Source: Oscarella lobularis (taxonomy: Eukaryota > Porifera > Homoscleromorpha > Homosclerophorida > Oscarellidae). From it: DNA of 64,000 nucleotides. The stretch spans positions 3,038,001 through 3,102,000 of the forward strand of contig NC_089177.1 of the NCBI RefSeq assembly GCF_947507565.1. The letters run 5' to 3'. Under the pieces are notes generated by a model, which made no database searches, was not told where the DNA came from, and was given only the letters and a program-made list of their open reading frames with translations. A program made the translations under genes and the position numbers. This document shows, piece by piece, positions 46,067-55,606 of the stretch (its first letter is position 1; every line of letters starts with the position of its first letter).

Positions 46067-46918
46067 TCAAGTGATCAGCAAGGAACAGCACGTTAGGCAA
46101 CCGTCAGCTTTTGAAAGTTCTGTTGCGCTCATCTCGATTCGACGACAGCTCAGACTTTCAAAAATCTTCACGCTGTTTGGAAATTCGGCTCGATGAACCA
46201 GAGTTCCATTGATATAGAGGCAATTCGCTGCTTTCTCATCTGGAACCCAAATGCATTCGTATTGATGTGCTGCTGATTGGACAATCTGTTGCCACAGATT
46301 TTTCCCGGCCGGAGTGTCGGCCACAACGATTGCACTCGGTCCAGCCATTGAGAGCAAAGACTTCAGATGTAGACTATCTTTGACGCTGACAGTGTGGGTG
46401 GGGTAGTCAGAAAAAGTCGTAGCAAGAAAGTCGACACCTTTCTATATAAGAAAAATCCGTCTTTACATTACCAATTAAAATTCCGATGTAACCTGATTCG
46501 TTCGCTCCGACAAACCGACGAAGAATTCTCGACCGGTAAAGAGAACATCACCACCGTCCATCGTCGCGTCGGAGCTCATATCGAAGCACGAGACGCCGAG
46601 GCGACGAAGAGCGTCCCGAATGGGCGCCGCCTCGCCGCGTCGGCTCGCGTGGCCAAGATTGCACACGACGGCGCGACGATCGCACACGACCGCCGGATCT
46701 TCGACGAAAACGCAATCGGGATAGGCGTCGTCCGGCGGCAGAACGACGACCGTTTCGACGAGCTCGCGCAACACTTTCACGTAACGATCGTGCTGCGTTC
46801 GCGCTCGCGAGAGGTCGATCGGACTCGTCGGTTCTTCGCGACGCAGAGCGGCACCCGCTAGAGTGCTCGGTATCTGCCGTACGATCGCTTTGGTGAAATT
46901 GCACCAGGGAAGTGACAT
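46067..46918 (-). CDS. DDAH: Dimethylarginine dimethylaminohydrolase (DDAH)
   Basis: Two exons: 46918..46493 and 46441..46067, intron 51 nt; joined product about 266 residues. Exon 1 starts MSLPWCNFTKAIVRQIPSTL and contains PDCVFVEDPAVVC and the substrate-binding TMDGGDVLFTGREFFVGLS block. The join gives SERTNQ-KGVDFLATTFSDY. Exon 2 carries the catalytic histidine in DSLHLKSLLSMAGPS and the nucleophilic cysteine in DGCLTCCSLLI. All key residues of the amidinotransferase-fold hydrolase are present and length matches the family (about 285). It hydrolyses asymmetric dimethylarginine to citrulline, relieving inhibition of nitric oxide synthase. CCNDBP1 lies 94 bp upstream on the same strand. Confidence 0.94.
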
Positions 46919-47011
46919 TAGAACAGAGGACGCGTGCTTATCTATCTATCATGTGATGGATTAAAAATTCAAAAATATTAATTTTTCTCGGTAAACATCA
47001 TTTTAGATAGG

Positions 47012-48499
47012 TTATGTTTTATTGCCATTGTCAAAAAATCCGTCCACTCTTTGTCTGCCGGAGAATGTAAAGAACCTCCACTAGACAGTCACTACTTATT
47101 TTCTGCGCGTAAACAAATGGAGATAACATACCTGAACGTCGAAATGATTTGCTCCATCACGCCGGCCAACTGACGAGCCTTAGAAAGAAAAAAATTGAAT
47201 TGATTGCACAATGATATCTGCGTAGCTACTAACATTCTGGGTTGTTGCAGGAACATCAATAGGAGCATAGATTCCAGACACTAGGCAATCAACCCTAACA
47301 TAATCTACTAGTAGTAACCTTGAAAGCGTACCACACGTATGTACCTCTCGTTCAAACACCGTAAAATGTCTACGAGGCTGTCCAAATCTCCATTCTCTTG
47401 TGCAGATTTCTTTATAAGAGATGCCCTTAGCTTCTTTAGCAATGACCTGCATCCCTAGCAGAAAATATTACCATTATGCGCCAGTGCAGAAAAAAATGCA
47501 TTACTTTGACAAGTCCACTGCAGGGAGCGACGAGTTTCTTCTCCTCTTCTGTCCACTCTGTCACTTGAGCATCATCATCCATGTCCATGTCAAAATCACT
47601 CAGAACACCTTGACTTGTTTGAGCCTACGGCGTTGGTAGCAGCAATTCTACGCGCGTGCACACACAAAAAGAACCAACCTCTTCTAGTTCACTTAGAGCA
47701 TCTTTCACCAATCCAGCAATAGTTTCCAGGTGCCGAAGAACAGCTTGCTTATTGTCTAGACAGGACAATCTTCCTAAGCTACCGAGCAATCAAGATTTAT
47801 CTACCCCGAGGCAAGTCTTCTAATAAATCGCACGCATCCCAGACTAAGCCAGTAGATGTGAATTTCTCACTGTACAATGCCTCGCTCACAACAAAAATAA
47901 ACTGCAGCAGTACGCCGTAGTACCCCTTTTCCAGTGAAACAAATAGCAATCTGACACGAGTGACTATTTTCTGAACAGCAACTGTGACAACTTCAAGTAG
48001 AGTCCTACCTAAAGGCCCAAGAAGTAGAGGCACTGTACGAAAGGTAATAGAACACGCGCACCTTGATCAGAAGGAAGTCGATGAAAACAAGAAATTATGA
48101 CCGAAACAGCCGCGTCAATATCTGCAACCAATCTTTTGCATTCCTAAAATTTGACAGCAAATTTTTCTTCCGTAAAGAGGCAAAAAATCGAATCCACTTC
48201 GTCTCGAGGCAGAGGCGGTTTGCCGAATGCAAGAGACAATTTTGTCGCTTCTCTTGAAAGAAGGCTAGCTGCAGCTTCTAAGAACGGTGCACAGGTTTGC
48301 TAAATAATTTCTTTATAATTTATTACTGAAATCTCTCCAGAATTCGCTCAGCACGAAAGCGTCGTCGCACCTCCTTCGACTGCTGCCTGAAATAGTAGCG
48401 CTGCAAGCTCGAAACACATTTCTACATGTACGCACTGGTGATTTCCTTCTCGACCAGTACCAGCTTCTCTACGAAAGACCGGAGATTTTTTTCGGACAT
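47012..48499 (-). CDS. CCNDBP1: CCNDBP1/GCIP, cyclin-D1-binding protein 1
   Basis: Start MSEKNLRSFVEKLVLVEKEI at 48499. Exon 2 gives FVLSEFWRDF and joins AAASLLSREATKLSLAFGKPPLP, a clear match to the GCIP N-terminal helix (FWRRL..AA..SREAT). Further exons give LPSDQG (near 48060), LGRTLLEVVTVAVQKIVTRVR, FTSTGLVWDACDLLEDLPRG (47810-47870), an acidic DMDDDAQVTEWTEEEKKLV-like segment near 47540-47590, KEICTREWRFGQPRRHF (47350-47420) and a VMEQIISTF helix near 47140. The last exon, and so the stop near 47012, is tentative; an alternative acceptor gives an earlier stop. GCIP is an all-helical partner of cyclin D1 and of bHLH factors. It is divergent with bystin, 58 bp between start codons. Confidence 0.83.
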
Positions 48500-48557
48500 G
48501 GAGATTGACGCCTAACGTGCGCGAGACGGCACGAGGCAAATCGTAGCTGGAGCAAAA
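48500..48557. promoter_or_regulatory. 58-bp divergent promoter between CCNDBP1 and bystin
   Basis: The two ATGs are separated by only 58 bp, so transcription start sites must be closely packed or overlapping. No TATA element seen. Shared regulation is inferred from distance. Confidence 0.5.
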
Positions 48558-50304
48558 ATGGGAAAAGACAAAGCGAAACGAAGCAAACGTCACGCTGGAC
48601 TTGCAGAACAAATTTTGGACGACGACAAAGTCAAGCCATCTGGACGCGTCAAACGGAATCGGCGAAAAATCGACGAAAAGGACTCCGAAGCGAGTGGAAA
48701 CGAATTTCTCGACTCTCCCTTCGAATTTTCTACTAGATTGTTGACACGAAATTATCTGCACGCATACTCGACGAAGCTCGAAAGCAGCAGGACGAACTGG
48801 AAGAGGAATTCGGGCTCTCAGCGGCGAGAAAAGAGACGAAATTACCGATTTCCGTGCAGTCTGACGACGATGACGAACCCGATGCCGACGACGAGCAGGA
48901 CACGTTCTATCAGCAGCTGGTGAGGAAAAATATTGTTTTATTAGGGGATTTTGAATCACAGGATTATTTCAGGAACTAGATGATGCTGATGAAAAGGTGT
49001 TGGAAACTTTTATGTGCCCTGATGCGACGCAGCGACGCACTCTGTCTGATTTTATCATGGAGAAAATACGAGATAAAGAAACAGAAGTTGCGTCGCAGAT
49101 GTCCGGTACACACGCATTGCCACCTGCAGATGAAAGTCTTTACAAGATGAATTGTCGCTCTCTAGAGAGATCTGCCAGAGTACCTCAACTGGATGAAAAA
49201 ATTGTTCACGTCTATAAGAGGTAAATTGAACTAAATCGTTAGATTTCACTGTTAGAAAACTCTCTCGTCTTAGTGTTGGCAATATCCTGGCTCGATATAG
49301 GAGTGGCAAGTTGCCGAAGGCCTTTAAGTTTCTCCCTTCGCTGTCCAATTGGGAAGAAGTATTTTTCATTTAATTTTTAGTGTCAATCGCAATCAATGAC
49401 GCATTCTCCTTTTCAGGTGCTCTATTTGACCAATCCAGATCGTTGGACGGCGGCATCCATGTATCAGGCAACTCGAATCTTTTCGTCGAATTTGAACGAG
49501 AAAATGGCCCAGCGCTTCTACAATCTCGTCCTCCTGCCGCGCATTCGCGACGACGTGACCGAGTACAAACGACTCAACGTGCACCTGTACGCCGCCCTGA
49601 AAAGATCCCTATTCAAACCGGCAGCATTTTTCAAAGGAATCCTATTACCACTTTGCGAAGTAAGGATAAACATTTTTATTCATCGATTTTCCTCTGGACA
49701 TATCTCTGTTTCCTTTCCTTAGTCGGGGACGTGCACTTTGCGAGAGGCTGTCATTGTAGGTAGCGTCTTGGCCAGAACTAGCGTACCCGTTCTGCATTCG
49801 AGCGCTGCTCTGCTCAAACTGGCCGAGATGGACTACACGGGAGCAAACAGCATATTTATGCGGATACTGCTCGAGAAGAACTACGCTCTACCGTATCGAG
49901 TCGTCGACGCCTTAGTCTATCATTTTCTTCGGTACAATACCCCTTCAAGATGCCTCTTAGGTTTTGTGACATTTCTTTAGGTTTCTGCATGATAAGAGAA
50001 CGCTGCCTGTATTGTGGCATCAGTGCTTTTTACGATTCGTTCACGGGTAAGTGTCATTCTAGGTAATTTCCTGGCTACATGTGATACGTACGTACGTATA
50101 GCTACAAAGAGGATATTTCAAACGAGCAGAAAGATGCATTGATTGAGGTCGTTCGAGCACAATGTCACCCAAAGGTATACACAGTCACAAAGACGGGGAC
50201 AATCTAAGCTTATCTCGATACACTAGATTGGACCGGAAATTCGCCAAGCGTTAGTCAATTCGACACCAAGAGACATTGAAATGGAGACTAGTACTTTGAA
50301 TTGA
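48558..50304 (+). CDS. BYSL: Bystin (BYSL/Enp1), 40S ribosome assembly factor
   Basis: About nine exons. Start [20 protein letters not shown]; then a block reading [21 protein letters not shown], acidic [57 protein letters not shown]. The core is nearly invariant with other animals: [97 protein letters not shown] and [18 protein letters not shown]-terminal exon [19 protein letters not shown], stop 50302-50304. Bystin binds pre-40S particles and is needed for 18S rRNA maturation. The join between exon 1 and the [10 protein letters not shown] block (about 48650-48740) changes frame without an obvious GT-AG pair (see findings). It converges with the GPCR gene 41 bp away. Confidence 0.93.
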
Positions 50305-50345
50305 ATCTTACGTATATAGGAGTAGGATATGACGACGATATTGAT

Positions 50346-51371
50346 TTACGGAGCGCTAGACGTTGATCCTCGGCTAGTAAATACCGTCTTCATGCTGACA
50401 TTGCTCTCTTCCGAACGAATCAATCTACGGCACCGACAGAGAACCCTGACCTCCTTCCGAATCGATCTCACGCCAAAAGCGAATAGCACGGCGTTGATCA
50501 CGATGGCAACGTTGAGAAGAATTCCCGTGACGATTTGCGGCAGAGCGTTTTTCCGAACGTCCAACTTCAACAGGAGCACGATAACGAAGGGAGTGACCAG
50601 CAGAACGTTGACGCCAATCACAACGAAGGTGATTTTCAAAGCCTGCGCTTCGATTCTATTGAACGTGCCTCCTCCCTCGGACACCTTATCCATGTAGTGT
50701 CGGCGAGCTTTCGCCTTGTCCCACACCGCCCAAGCGATGCCGCAAAAACAACCGACTATGATAATCGTGGGAGTAATAACTCCCGTGACGGTCCAGAAGA
50801 GCACGAACTGGTACGACGTTAATGGATTGAGATAACACGATAGACCGCCGTCTTCCGCCCGATACTCGATCTCGACCCACGAGCCGATTGCTGTCGGAAG
50901 AGTCAGTCCCAGCGGCAAAATCCACGTGAACGCGATAACGATCCACGCCTTCGTTCGATTGAGCCAGCGCGCGAGAGGTCGCGTTAGAACGTCGCATCGA
51001 TCGACGCTCGTCGCCGCGCTCGCCCACATCGTGACGGCGGTCGCGTAGAGCGCGATGAAGACTAGGGTCGCGCAGGTGCCGTACGAGACGGTCGAGTCGG
51101 CGATTGTTTGTACGAGGGACATGACGGTGAAGGAGAATCCGGTTAGGCCTTGGAAGGTCGTGACCGTTGCTAGATTGAATATGAAGATGTTCGTTGTCGT
51201 GCGACTTTTGGGACGGAATAGGGCGACGGCGAGGACGAGCGTACAGAGGACGGTCGCCGTTGTCGTGCAAAGACAGGTGAATCCGCGATTGAGAAAGTAT
51301 TCCCACGACTTTCCGTAAAGAGGAACGAACGCGTTCGAGACGTCCTCCGGCCCCGTGCTGTTGTTGTTCAT
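50346..51371 (-). CDS. Orphan class A (rhodopsin-like) GPCR
   Basis: Single-exon gene, 341 residues, start MNNNSTGPEDVSNAF at 51371 with an N-glycosylation site (NNST). Seven hydrophobic segments are visible. TM3 ends SVDRCDV at the position of the DRY motif, so the tyrosine is Cys. The TM2 region has NIFIFNLATVTTF; TM4 carries WIVIAFTWILPLGLTLP (conserved W and P); the extracellular loop 2 Cys is in DGGLSCYLNP, pairing with the Cys in YGTCATL. TM6 and TM7 lack clear CWxP and NPxxY (TM7 reads NAVLFAFGVRSIRKEV). The tail is Ser/Cys-rich with CRCRR after TM7, a possible palmitoylation site. Ligand not predictable. Confidence 0.85.
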   Translation of the reverse strand: MNNNSTGPEDVSNAFVPLYGKSWEYFLNRGFTCLCTTTATVLCTLVLAVALFRPKSRTTTNIFIFNLATVTTFQGLTGFSFTVMSLVQTIADSTVSYGTCATLVFIALYATAVTMWASAATSVDRCDVLTRPLARWLNRTKAWIVIAFTWILPLGLTLPTAIGSWVEIEYRAEDGGLSCYLNPLTSYQFVLFWTVTGVITPTIIIVGCFCGIAWAVWDKAKARRHYMDKVSEGGGTFNRIEAQALKITFVVIGVNVLLVTPFVIVLLLKLDVRKNALPQIVTGILLNVAIVINAVLFAFGVRSIRKEVRVLCRCRRLIRSEESNVSMKTVFTSRGSTSSAP

Positions 51372-51563
51372 GGTTCTGGCTCGCGACTGGTGCGTATGAC
51401 GTGAACGTGCGCAAATGAAATACCACCTGCCTTACTGCTGCTTCCGTCAGATTGGTGTCGAGTTTCTGGGCTGGCCAATGAGAGGCGGGAGGTACTTCTC
51501 TTCAATGATACTTGTGCTTTCAACACAAGCGACTCAACGCCATAAAATAACTTACCGCGACGA

Positions 51564-52650
51564 CTATGAATTCGTGCAGTTCAGCTCTGACCGACCTTCT
51601 ACGTACTTGAGATAGTAGCAATACCACTCCAAGGCATTTCTAGATGAATTATATCTGCAGAAGTCAAAATGAACATAATTCGACGCATTTAGTGCTTCCT
51701 ACATTGGTCTGCTCTGCACGTGATTATTGATGGCCATGGCTTGCTGGTAGGTCATGTTCTGATACTTCATGTAGTAGGCGCCACTCATCTAGAAAACATT
51801 AAAAGCACGTTGGCTCGTTTCACCGAACAGAGAAGAAAAGACCTCTCCAGTTCGATCTGTTCCAGCCTACAGATCCCCATACAATTAATTATACACTCGT
51901 GCATCGTCATCTCCTATTTACTTCACAGTGTGTGTAGATAACATTGGGTTGGGACTGCTTTGTATAGAGCATGGCTCTCATTTTAGCCATTTTATCTGGA
52001 AGATTGTCAAGCTGCCAGTCGGATAAGTGAGTCGCTTTTTCCTTTGAAGAAAACAATTAAACTCTCAAACACCAGCAACGCCTACCTAAACAACCTTGAT
52101 TTCTTGCTCATCAAAATCTTGAGGAGACAAGAAAAAGTCTCCGACTAAACAAAACCTTGACTATTGCTGCCTTTTTCATAAATTCTAAGCCTACCAATAA
52201 TCCAATTGACAAAATTCCCCCGAGAACTGTTCAACTCAAAAAACTTTCTTTCAACGTTCTCATCCTTATATTCAGAGGGATTGAGATAGCTAGAATGCAC
52301 AAAAATAAGAGAACAGAAGAAGCTGTTTCTCTCATTCTCTCAGACCTCAGATCGGTGAAAGTGAAGTTTCCGGGAAGAGTAACGTTTGCCTGAGTTTGAG
52401 CGACTTTTCGCAAGGTCTCGACCAGCTCGACGTAGGCAAACTGGGATCCGTTGATAGGCATGTTACCTCTGAACAGAAAGTTGCTCAGTCCTGAAGCAGG
52501 GGGCGTACTGTCGATGCTGCGAAGAAAACCCAGCTTTTTTCCACTGTGATCTCTCCGATCGTCATACTAGCGAGTTCGCTCTGGATGAAAGTCTTCAGTC
52601 GACGCTAGAAGGCTGCATGCGAGCATAAGAGCGATGAACGCCACAGCCAT
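51564..52650 (-). CDS. Secreted cysteine-phosphatase-like protein (HCx5R motif)
   Basis: Reconstructed from about eight small exons. Start ATG at 52650 encodes a signal peptide (MAVAFIALMLACSLLAS), donor TA|GTATGA, then YIDSTPPASGLSNFLFRGNM, PINGSQFAYVELVETLRKV, NVTLPGNFTFTDL, FFELNSSRGNFVNWI, GDFFLSPQDFDEQEIK, LSDWQLDNLPDKMAKMRAM, and NVIYTHCE joined to a 24-nt microexon AGTDRTGE (51866..51843), then MSGAYYMKYQNMTYQQAMAI and NALEWYCYYLKYVEG. Stop TAG 51564-51566. CEAGTDR fits the C-x5-R catalytic loop of tyrosine/dual-specificity phosphatases, and the DRTGE..GAYYMKY context matches a family of uncharacterised secreted eukaryotic proteins. Several N-glycosylation sites. The substrate could be extracellular phosphoprotein, lipid or sugar; not determined. 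Divergent with the mucin-like gene (154 bp). Confidence 0.78.
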
Positions 52651-52804
52651 AGCAATTTGCGTAAATACGTGCCCGGATACACTAACCAGATAACCGAAAA
52701 CCGCAATTACCGCATTCTTGTCCTGCCTCTTTCCTGTACTACGTATATGTAGAGTGTGTTTGCCTGGAGACCGTTAGTTTACGGTACGCTGTCATCTGAG
52801 ACTA
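52651..52804. promoter_or_regulatory. Divergent promoter between phosphatase-like and mucin-like genes
   Basis: 154 bp between opposing ATGs of two genes that both encode secretory-pathway products. No TATA box recognised; coordinated expression is inferred only from arrangement. Confidence 0.4.
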
Positions 52805-55606
52805 ATGGCTGCTTACCTTTCTCTCTCTCTTTTCTTTTGCTGTTTGGTTTTCGCGAGTAAGCCCTTGTAGTCTTATACAGTTCACAATAGATGTCGAGTT
52901 ATGCAGGAGGACAAACAACACAATCGCCGTCCGCAGGTGCTTCTAACACCCCCGAATTAGCGACAACTGGTTCCCCTTTCACTACCGACCTTCCTACTAC
53001 CGCTACTGAATTCCCCACTACCGAGGCAAACGCTACGAGTCAAGCTCCGAGTCCTATCCCCACAACTGAATTCCCCACTACAGAGATCAACTCTACAACG
53101 CAAGCCCCTGCCACTATTGAAGCGGGCGTTACCACTACCGAATTTCCTAGCACAGAGGTGAACGCTACAACGCAAGCTATCACTACAGAGGCAAACGCTA
53201 CTACTCAAGTCGTCACAGTCTCTATGACAACCGAATCTCCTACCACTGAGGCGAACGCTACAACTCAAGTCGTTACGACCCAGGCCTTTGTCACAACGCA
53301 AGCCCCTGTCACCACCGAATTTCCTACCACCGAGGCCGACGTTACAACGCAAGCCCCTACTACTGAATTTCCTACCACCGAGGCCGAAGCTACAACGCAA
53401 GCCCCTACTACTGAATTTCCTACCACCGAGGCCGACGCTACTACGCAAGCCCCTACTACTGAATTTCCTACCACCGAGGCCGACGCTACAACGCAAGCCC
53501 CTACTACTGCATTTCTTACCACCGAGGCCGAAGCTACAACGCAAGCCCCTACTACTGAATTTCCTACCACCGGGGCCGACGCTACAACGCAAGCCCCCTA
53601 CTACTGAATTTCTTACCACCGGGGCCGACGCTACAACGCAAGCCCCTACCACCGAATTTCCTACCACCGAGGCCGAAGCTACAACGCAAGCCCCTACTAC
53701 TGAATTTCCTACCACCGAGGCCGACGCTACTACGCAAGCCCCTACTACTGAATTTCCTACCACCGAGGCCGACGCTACAACGCAAGCCCCTACTACTGCA
53801 TTTCTTACCACCGAGGCCGAAGCTACAACGCAAGCCCCTACTACTGAATTTCCTACCACCGGGGCCGACGCTACAACGCAAGCCCCTACTACTGAATTTC
53901 TTACCACCGGGGCCGACGCTACAACGCAAGCCCCTACCACCGAATTTCCTACCACCGAGGCCGAAGCTACAACGCAAGCCCCTACTACTGAATTTCTTAC
54001 CACCGGGGCCGACGCTACAACGCAAGCCCCTACCACCAAATTTCCTACCACCGAGGCCGAAGCTACAACGCAAGCCCCTACTACTGAATTTCCTACCACC
54101 GGGGCCGAAGCTACAACGCAAGCCCCTACCACCGAATTTTCTACCACCGAGGCCGACGCTACAACGCAAGCCCCTACTACTGAATTTCTTACCACCGAGG
54201 CCGACGCTACAACGCAAGCCCCTACTACTGAATTTCTTACCACCGAGGCCGCTACAACGCAAGCCGCTACAACGCAAGCTCCTGCCACTACTGAAGCGGG
54301 CGTTACAACTCAAGTCTCTACCACTACTGAAGTCCCCAATACAGAGGCAAACGTTACAACGCAAGTCAGCACTGAGGCGGTTATTACAACTCAAACTCCC
54401 ACTACAGAAGAGTCGAACGCTACCACGCAGGTCGCCACAACTCAACCCCCTATCACTACTGAATTTCCTAGAACAGACGCCAACGCAACAACGCAAGCTC
54501 CTGTCACTACTGAAGCCTTTACTGCTGACGTGAATGCTACAACTCAAGCTCCCAACACCACTCCAGTCCCTACTACAGAGTCCGAGATCAACGCTACAAC
54601 GCAAGCCGTTACCACTCAAGCTTCCAACATCACTGCAGCTCCTACAGAGATCAACGCCACAACGCAAGTTGTCACCACTACTCAAGCTTCCAACAACACC
54701 ACTGCAGAGATCAATGCTACAATCTCTGTCACTACTGCGGCTTCTACTGCTGAACTGAACGCCACTACGAAACCAACAACCCAATCTGTTCTCCCTAGTC
54801 CAGAGTTCGAGCTGGTCCTAGTAGTCATAGAAAACACCACGGTCGAAGAGGTTAGTAGTGCAATTTCGCCTATCAATCAATAGTCTACCTAAAATCAACT
54901 TTGCCTAGTTTAATAAAACTGCATTCAAGATCGTTACAGCTTCTGTTGTAGAGGCTTATTGCAGTGAGCCAAACGCTTGCTCAACAAGGGCATTACGCAC
55001 GAGGTATGGCACAGTACTTGTTAACAGCCCCGTGTGCAATGACTCGTTATCTAGGCGTGAGACGTTGAGTGTTAGCCCAGAAAACATCAACGTAACTAGA
55101 GTTGAACAATCAGGAGACAACGTCGATGTCAGTTTTTTCGTTACAGTTGGAGGAGACGTTCTGACCGCCGAGAGCGTCGTCATGTCCCTGACAACGCCCA
55201 ACGCTACGGCCATTCTAACGAGAGCAGGATTTACTGTTGTAGACGTTGTCTCCGTCAACGTCACGATACCTACTACAAGAATTCCTACAACGCAAGTCCC
55301 TGGCGCTACAACGCAAGTCCCTGACGCTACAACTAAAGCTCCTAAAACCACTGACGTCCCTACTGACGATTCTGGTCTAACCGATGCTCAATTGGTAGGG
55401 ATCATTGCTGGTTCTGTTGGAGGGGTGCTTTTTCTAGTCATGCTTACCATTGTGATCATTCTCATGTAAGTTTCTATTCGTTCTGCTGAATTTTAAATAT
55501 TCAAAGTGCTTTCTCGTGTAGCTGCAATCCCAAAAAATACACAAAGGTGAACCCAATCAGCAAGGAGAAAGCCCAAGAGATGGCCATGCTAAAAGAAAAA
55601 AATTAA
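52805..55606 (+). CDS. Mucin-like type I membrane protein, Thr-rich repeats (frame interrupted)
   Basis: Exon 1 (52805..52856) is a signal peptide (MAAYLSLSLFFCCLVFA); donor GTAAGC, acceptor TTATGCAG at 52906. Exon 2 (52907..54850) is Thr/Pro/Glu-rich and dominated by about 20 copies of a 48-bp unit encoding TTQAPTTEFPTTEADA with variants. Exon 3 (from 54909) encodes a non-repetitive extracellular module with paired cysteines (VVEAYCSEPNACST, SPVCNDSL) and VDVSFFVTVGGDVLTAESV, which looks SEA-like. A TM segment follows (LVGIIAGSVGGVLFLVMLTIVII), then the last exon with a short basic tail (CNPKKYTKVNPISK), stop 55604-55606. Dense O-glycosylation is expected: a surface mucus or glycocalyx protein. 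A one-base C insertion at 53594-53598 shifts the frame between repeats; the downstream frame stays open to the TM, so this is either a recent lesion or an assembly error in the repeats. Confidence 0.82.
53285..54265 (+). repeat. 48-bp coding minisatellite of the mucin-like gene
   Basis: About 20 tandem 48-bp units (16 codons). Order of variants repeats: the run from about 53397 to 53605 (EAEA, EADA, EADA, then AFLTTEAEA, then GADA) recurs at about 53685-53885, showing a segmental duplication within the array. The antisense strand is also open throughout, a by-product of repetition. Confidence 0.93.

Noticed and set aside
52957-54784. Antisense frames of over 400 codons (Val/Ala/Ser- or Gly/Ser/Arg-rich) opposite the mucin-like gene
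   Set aside because: By-product of a stop-free 48-bp repeat; the sense strand has signal peptide, TM segment and splice sites.
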